The position numbers were made by a program, and so were the translations under genes. The notes beneath the pieces were generated by a model, which was not told the origin of the DNA, did no database searches, and worked only from the letters and a program-made list of their open reading frames with translations. Source: Pycnopodia helianthoides (taxonomy: Eukaryota; Echinodermata; Asteroidea; Forcipulatida; Asteriidae). Taken from it: a stretch of 64,000 nucleotides of DNA. Below, piece by piece: positions 61,001 to 64,000 of this stretch (positions within the stretch are counted from its first letter, which is position 1; every line of letters starts with the position of its first letter). Where the stretch lies: contig CM063259.1 in NCBI GenBank assembly GCA_032158295.1, positions 389,501 to 453,500 of the forward strand, read 5' to 3'.

Positions 61001-63878
61001 CAGTGAGAGCTTGTTAAGAATAATTTATGAGGCGAAGCAACCAAAATACAACACCTTGAAATGGATACCAGGTGAGGTTGGCAATATTGCTGCAAGACCA
61101 TGCCAGAAACGCCAGGGCAACCCCCTTCTCTTTACAATAAGTGTACTGTTTGTCCTTTATGTGAATTACACAACACACCAGGACCTACGGCTTTACCTCT
61201 CATCTGAAGGACAATACAATTATGGTGAAGTGTTTTGCAGAAGGACACAAGTGCAGCTACCAGGACCAGAGCCCTCACTCTGACAAAACCAGAACTTGAG
61301 TCCGGTGCGCTAGACCAATCGACCATAATACCCCAGAGATTTGACTTATCCCAGTAAACCAAAATAAATAACATGCCTCATTCTGATGGGTCTTCTGATT
61401 GAGAATAGTGCGTAGACTTATCGTCATGACAACCAGAGGAGGAGGGGTTATGTCCTTCACAACGGTGATGTGGTCTTGCTTGGTGACGATGGCTTCAACT
61501 TTGCACCAGCTTATTGGCAGATTGGGAACCTCTGTCGAACAAAAGGGTAAACATTTATAGAGAAAATTAATAAATAATTTTTAGAATTGGAAAATCTTGT
61601 TGGGCATAAAAGTTTAAAACACGAGCTATTGAACTTTAAAGTGTTATTTGTCAATGTAATTGTCTTTATCCAAAAAATCTTAGGTATACGAATACAGACT
61701 TTATAACAATGGTTACAAAAGAGCCATAGAATCTGGAGTTCCTGAAGGCAAATTTGCCCTATAATACTAAAGAGCTGTTTAAAGCACAAAAACAATTTTG
61801 CTCACCAGAAAGATCATCAGCCAAAACACCATGAAACGTGTTATATGCAACTGGTTTCCTGTTATCTTTTGCACAGTAAAGTTGTTTAAAGCATTGTACT
61901 TTTATGCTTAAGCACTTCTGTGAAATTGGGCCAAGGTCCCTATTTTTCTTAACAATTAAAAAGGTCTTGATTTTGAGTTAGTAATGCTGTCTTAAATTTC
62001 AAAACGATACAATAAATAAAAAGCATTTAGGCCTAATGTCATGGCTCTGCTTACCGCCTAATTCTGCACTTATAACTGCCTATAGAATCATGTGCTTTAC
62101 ATGGCGCCAAAAGGGTCAAATTCAGCAGTGCCCTAATTATAGCCATACAGAAAACGTTGCAATAATATCTTACGAGGCATTTGGATGTCCAGCCAGCCAG
62201 GACCCTTAATCTTTCTCTCCATCAGAAACTGCTCCAAGCTTGAAGTGTTGGTACCAAATGCACGACTGAATGTGCTTCCTTCCAAATCAGTAGGAAGTTG
62301 TGGGAGGTCAGCCTGCAGAAAAACAGAACAGACAACCATTGTTTTAAGAATTATTTGCAATTTCTATGAAACAAAAAGAGTGATTTAGAGCTAAAAATTA
62401 CATAAAATCAATACAGGGAACAAACACAACTTCCTCCATTGTGGCACTCACCGCATATCTAACTTCCAGGTACTCCGATTCGGCCGGTACCCCTTCCTTC
62501 TCAAAGCAGTACTGCTTGGTCACTTTCTGTATTTAAAAGTAATACAAAAAAAAGAAGATTTGTTTTTACTTCATGTGTATGAAGCACTGTATACTCAGTA
62601 CTCTCCCGAGTCCTGTGAAAAAATCCACAGGCATATTACTCGGGTAGGATTCGAACCCGCGACATTTGCCATTCTAGAGCAGATGGCTAACCAACTAGAC
62701 CACCAAGATTGCCCGGTAGCTAGAGGTAGTTTGAATCCTATATTTTAGCAGCAGGTACCGCAACAATTTACTTTTAGTTTTTAATTACCACTAATCCATC
62801 ATTAGCAAATTTGTTATTCAAGACCTTAAATAAAAGGCTTATAACTTTCTTGAATCTATAAAATAGATAATTATGTAAAATTTTAATCCAAACGCATGTG
62901 CTTTATTAATTTTCTGCTAAGCAAAATAAGCAGGAAACCTGTTGTAAACTGTACATGACATGACAGTTTTGCTGGTAACTAGTTTCTAGTAAGCACAAAC
63001 CATTTGTTTTTTGCAAATTTTTGTGCTTGTGCAGCTGTTTGAAATTGGGCCTGGTCTAAACATTCAGCACATGACTTACTGACCGTAACATTGATTCAAT
63101 TTTACTGACCTTTGACCTTATTCATGATCTTGTACTATGGGGGAGTTCATCAAATTCATGATAGACGTCTGTCATAGTCATTCTGCCATCTTGCTTTGTC
63201 TTCACTCTACACTGAAAAATATCAATTTAGTGGTGAATTTGATTGGCTACAAAGGCACTATGTATCTGACAGTTAAAGCCAATATGTAACTGACAGGGGA
63301 AGTCCAATATGTAACTGACAGTTTAAGCAATATGTAACTGACAGTTAAAGTCCAATATGTAACTGACAGTTAAAGTCAATATGTAACTGACAGTTAAAGT
63401 CCAATATGTAACTGACAGTAAAGTCCAATATGTAACTGACAGTTAAAGTCCAATATGTAACTGACAGTTGAAGTCCAATATGTACCTGACAGTTGATGTC
63501 AGTGACCGTATGACACCAAAATGTACAATCATTACGACCTGCATGTTGTGTTGTCATAGTCCTGAGAGTCAAGACTGACTCATTGTGACCGTTTTGACAA
63601 AGTTCCACCTAGTTCCAAAGCTGACCTGTAGGCTGAGGTCAGAGACACGCCTGTCAGCCCAAGCCAAGATTTGGAAAAAACCAGGTCTCCGATGATTAAC
63701 AAGTGCTGTGTGTAATATATTAATCAGATTTCTCAAAAGCGCATTTAAAAAATTTATTGACATACCGTTTCTCTTGGCAACAAGTAGATAACTCTCTCAA
63801 GATTCTTGACAGTAAGGCAGCAGCTGACGTAGGTCTTGGCTGATTCAATCAATACACGCCCAAACAGATACACAGTCC
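47245..63878 (-). CDS. POLA1: DNA polymerase alpha catalytic subunit, partial (28 exons; three 1-base lesions)
   Basis: POLA1 extends RNA primers made by primase at replication origins and Okazaki fragments. Exons in gene order: 63878-63766, 63211-63117, 62526-62452, 62312-62174, 61531-61377, 60944-60860, 60134-60073, 59718-59629, 59065-58949, 58425-58235, 57844-57715, 56676-56554, 56127-56025, 55296-55184, 54676-54530, 54000-53878, 53179-53147, 52493-52401, 52027-51939, 51710-51595, 51204-51072, 50915-50785, 49870-49696, 49364-49180, 48913-48782, 47948-47832, 47622-47529 and 47408-47245 (stop TGA 47247-47245). Phases agree everywhere except in the exons at 63117, 51595 and 50785, each one base short. 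The total corresponds to about 1107 codons; the human protein is about 1460 aa, so the N-terminal quarter lies beyond the right edge. Motifs and C-terminal metal-binding cysteines are intact. If the lesions are sequencing errors the gene is normal. Confidence 0.95.
49871..50784 (+). repeat. POLA1 intron with a repeat carrying a histone-like stem-loop
   Basis: From about 50120 to 50610 lies a GC-richer interspersed sequence unlike its AT-rich surroundings. It contains GTTTCGACTAGCTTGCTCTA near 50308 (inverted against GTCGAGAC near 50530), a hairpin CGAGCAG-AGTATA-CTGTTCG at 50505-50524 preceded by CTGAAGA and followed by AAA, and GCTCTTTTCAGAGC at 50544-50557 followed 13 bases later by AAAGGAGA. 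I recall similar sequences as dispersed repeats in invertebrates, perhaps linked to Penelope-like elements, but cannot verify this. Confidence 0.6.
50544..50578 (+). promoter_or_regulatory. Histone 3'-end-like stem-loop with downstream purine element
   Basis: GCTCT-TTTC-AGAGC gives a five-base-pair stem and four-base loop identical in core to the metazoan histone mRNA stem-loop; the sixth pair is lost (C against C). AAAGGAGA after the CTCCTCCC spacer sits where the U7 snRNA-binding purine element would be. No histone gene is adjacent. Confidence 0.5.
50785..50915 (-). pseudogene. POLA1: POLA1 exon with a 1-base deletion (frameshift)
   Basis: The exon is 131 nt where phase 0 on both sides needs 132. 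It reads [20 protein letters not shown], then one base is missing, and the family sequence continues as [19 protein letters not shown] in the shifted frame. The missing base lies at about 50852-50856. Unshifted translation reaches TAG twelve codons later. The acceptor CTGCAG and donor GTGAGT are both normal. Confidence 0.88.
51595..51710 (-). pseudogene. POLA1: POLA1 exon with a 1-base deletion (frameshift)
   Basis: The flanking phases need an exon length that is a multiple of three, but the exon is 116 nt. The reading is YAALAVERT and then shifts: the family sequence resumes as [12 protein letters not shown] in the +1 frame. The lost base is at a C run on the coding strand around 51681-51684. 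Read as is, the exon runs into TGA after SKN. It is broken as written; a collapsed homopolymer is a likely cause. Confidence 0.85.
52401..57844 (-). CDS. POLA1: POLA1: palm and fingers exons with catalytic motifs
   Basis: Eight exons carry the polymerase active site. The exon 57844-57715 ends ITNICGNIM, and the next begins [20 protein letters not shown]. After an acidic linker (HDDDGDDD) comes [10 protein letters not shown], then motif A with [14 protein letters not shown] (exon 55296-55184). Exon 54676-54530 contains [19 protein letters not shown]. Motif B is [16 protein letters not shown] in exon 54000-53878. A 33-nt exon ([11 protein letters not shown]) follows, then motif C with [12 protein letters not shown] in exon 52493-52401. 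Both metal-binding aspartates, in DFNSLYP and YGDTDS, are present, so this block looks catalytically competent. No base is missing in these exons. Confidence 0.95.
53507..53771. mobile_element. Foldback element, about 90-bp inverted arms
   Basis: Left arm: CCTTTGATGATACAAGC, TTGGTGCACAGTCA, GAAAGATATTTGGCTATAGG, GCCATCGCAGATTT. Right arm: AAATCTGCGATGGCCC, TATAACCAAATATCTTTC, TGACTGTGTAC, GCTTGTATCATCAAAGG. The loop is about 65 bases. It lies in the intron between the motif B exon and the 33-nt exon of POLA1. Confidence 0.92.
54860..55141. repeat. GGTCAGTCGATCAGTCA tandem array
   Basis: A low-complexity array dominated by GGTCAG and CAGTCA. A 22-bp period is clear at 54970-55050, and a 62-bp duplication carrying CACGTTGGTCATTCAG is present at 54871 and 54933. 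It ends 43 bases from the donor of the POLA1 motif A exon (55184). Confidence 0.93.
56757..56850 (+). mobile_element. SINE, second family (5' part)
   Basis: GGGTCGAATCCCACC (B box) and GTATGTGGATTGGGTTTTC, then CAGTCCCTACCTG, match the SINE at 38040. Its tail is cut by the start of the 179-bp array. Confidence 0.7.
56870..57741. repeat. 179-bp tandem array carrying copies of a POLA1 exon end and 5' splice site
   Basis: Almost five units. The segment GATATTGGTGAT (reverse of ATCACCAATATC) starts at 57025, 57204, 57372, 57551 and 57730: spacings of 179, 168, 179 and 179. The rightmost unit is the real end of POLA1 exon 57844-57715. Each other unit repeats the last 27 exon bases and the following donor on the minus strand: 57010-57036, 57189-57215, 57357-57383 and 57536-57562. 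Three of the four copied donors are GTAAGT; the one at 57356 is GTAATT. The copied exon part stops exactly at the ATC of the Ile codon, after which copies read GACCCAGTGGG-type sequence instead of exon. Confidence 0.96.
58235..63878 (-). CDS. POLA1: POLA1: N-terminal and exonuclease-like domain exons
   Basis: Ten exons encode the region before the polymerase palm. Recognisable conserved segments in order are: [26 protein letters not shown] then [105 protein letters not shown] with [11 protein letters not shown]; and [20 protein letters not shown]. In Pol alpha this exonuclease-like domain is catalytically dead, and nothing here argues otherwise. Two exons in this block are unusual: 63211-63117 (one base short, weak donor GTCAAA) and 61531-61377 (GC donor). 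Confidence 0.93.
58555..58595. repeat. Perfect 15-bp hairpin in a dispersed repeat
   Basis: AGCAGAGTCTTTCTC and GAGAAAGACTCTGCT are separated by 11 bases. The preceding TGGCCTGACATTTTGACCCT recurs at 60229-60248, where only the left arm remains (TGCAGAGTTTGTCTTGAAGG). Confidence 0.9.
61165..61326 (-). mobile_element. tRNA-derived SINE (reverse) beside a non-canonical donor
   Basis: Minus-strand ATTGGTCTAGCGCACCGGAC (head) with AAGTTCTGGTTTTGTC where the B box should be, then CACTTGTGTCCTTCTGCAAA. The head lies about 50 bases from the exon ending at 61377. Confidence 0.65.
61376..61376 (-). promoter_or_regulatory. GC-type 5' splice site of POLA1
   Basis: The exon must end ..HQNE at 61377, because the next exon resumes [10 protein letters not shown] in phase 0. 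The intron then begins GCATGT. The nearest GT, four bases on, would shift the frame. The rest of the site resembles the GC-AG consensus (AG before, GCAAGT after). Confidence 0.8.
61769..61932. mobile_element. MITE, family B (left end lost)
   Basis: AAGAGCTGTTTAAAGCACAA on the left and CACTTCTGTGAAATTGGGCC on the right, with ATCAGCCAAAACACCATGAA as in the copy at 26443. Confidence 0.75.
62610..62725 (-). mobile_element. tRNA-like sequence (pseudogene or SINE head)
   Basis: Minus strand TTGGTGGTCTAGTTGGTTAG and GCGGGTTCGAATCCTACCCG give good A and B boxes. The acceptor stem does not pair (GGGCAAT against CCTACCC), so a functional tRNA is unlikely. Confidence 0.65.
62911..63052. mobile_element. 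MITE, family B (partial)
   Basis: CTGCTAAGCAAAATAAGCAG, GCTGGTAACTAGTTTCTAG and GTGCAGCTGTTTGAAATTGG match the family; the left terminal inverted repeat is missing. Confidence 0.7.
63117..63211 (-). pseudogene. POLA1: POLA1 exon with a 1-base deletion and a weak donor
   Basis: The 95-nt exon should be 96 by phase. It reads [23 protein letters not shown], then after a run of five C the conserved YKIMNK appears in the shifted frame. The lesion is at about 63130-63140. Unshifted reading hits TGA after TRS. The donor that restores phase is AAG followed by GTCAAA. A better-looking GTCAGT lies seven bases on, but it would put the next exon out of frame. Confidence 0.75.
63258..63500. repeat. 25-bp tandem array (CAATATGTAACTGACAG units)
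   Basis: About ten units of AATATGTAACTGACAG plus a variable GTTAAAGTCC spacer, 21-26 bp long. It begins about 47 bases from the acceptor of POLA1 exon 63211-63117. Confidence 0.93.
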
Positions 63879-64000
63879 CTAAACAACAAACAAATAAACC
63901 AATTTGTACTTAGTTTTGTCAGAGTTTTTTGTAAAATAGTTCAATAGAAATAACTTATAAAATTTTGGTTTGAACAAATAAAAATTGACTAGCGCAGGAT

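Noticed and set aside
62610..62725. Functional tRNA gene
   Set aside because: Promoter boxes are good but the acceptor stem does not pair and sister SINE-like heads exist.
63104..63110. Alternative donor GTCAGT for POLA1 exon 63211
   Set aside because: A better consensus, but it puts the following exon out of phase and leads to a stop.
63258..63500. Regular 25-bp repeats resembling a CRISPR array
   Set aside because: The spacers are short variants of the same sequence, the host is a eukaryote, and the units are contiguous; it is a minisatellite.

Overview
The window is nuclear DNA of an animal, most likely an echinoderm and perhaps a sea star. It is AT-rich, its genes are split by many short GT-AG introns, and the introns and spacers are crowded with short inverted-repeat elements (MITEs) and tRNA-derived SINEs. 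The proteins read clearly as deuterostome homologues. The placement within echinoderms rests on my recollection of the repeat families and was not computed.

Four protein-coding genes can be assembled exon by exon. (1) The 5' part of UNC80, a subunit of the NALCN sodium-leak channel complex, lies on the minus strand at 19465-7030. It has three coding exons, the last 3.1 kb long, and the gene runs off the left edge. (2) A complete PCYT1 (CTP:phosphocholine cytidylyltransferase) lies on the minus strand at 30275-24794, with seven coding exons and 354 aa. (3) An ARX-type paired-like homeobox gene lies on the plus strand at 36994-41156, with three exons, 350 aa and a C-terminal OAR domain. (4) The 3' three quarters of POLA1, the catalytic subunit of DNA polymerase alpha, lies on the minus strand at 63878-47245, with 28 exons and about 1107 codons. 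Its 5' end is beyond the right edge.

The layout itself is informative. ARX and POLA1 are neighbours in tail-to-tail orientation, and a PCYT1 gene sits next to them. Human Xp22 holds the same three neighbours (PCYT1B, POLA1, ARX), with ARX and POLA1 also tail to tail. This is a deep deuterostome linkage and fits an ancient ARX regulatory block.

POLA1 is the oddest gene. Three of its exons each lack one base (near 50853, 51682 and 63135). One intron starts with GC instead of GT (61376). One intron carries four extra tandem copies of an exon end with its 5' splice site (179-bp period, 56870-57741). Other introns hold a 22-bp array, a 25-bp array, a large foldback element, and a repeat with a histone-type stem-loop and a hammerhead-like hairpin.

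Between the genes: 1-7029 is UNC80 intron; 10130-15460 and 15510-19373 are UNC80 introns rich in repeats; 19466-24793 is the UNC80 5' flank and PCYT1 3' flank; 30285-36993 is the shared upstream region of PCYT1 and ARX; 41157-47244 is the ARX/POLA1 convergent spacer. I found no complete autonomous transposon, rRNA, CRISPR array or functional tRNA.
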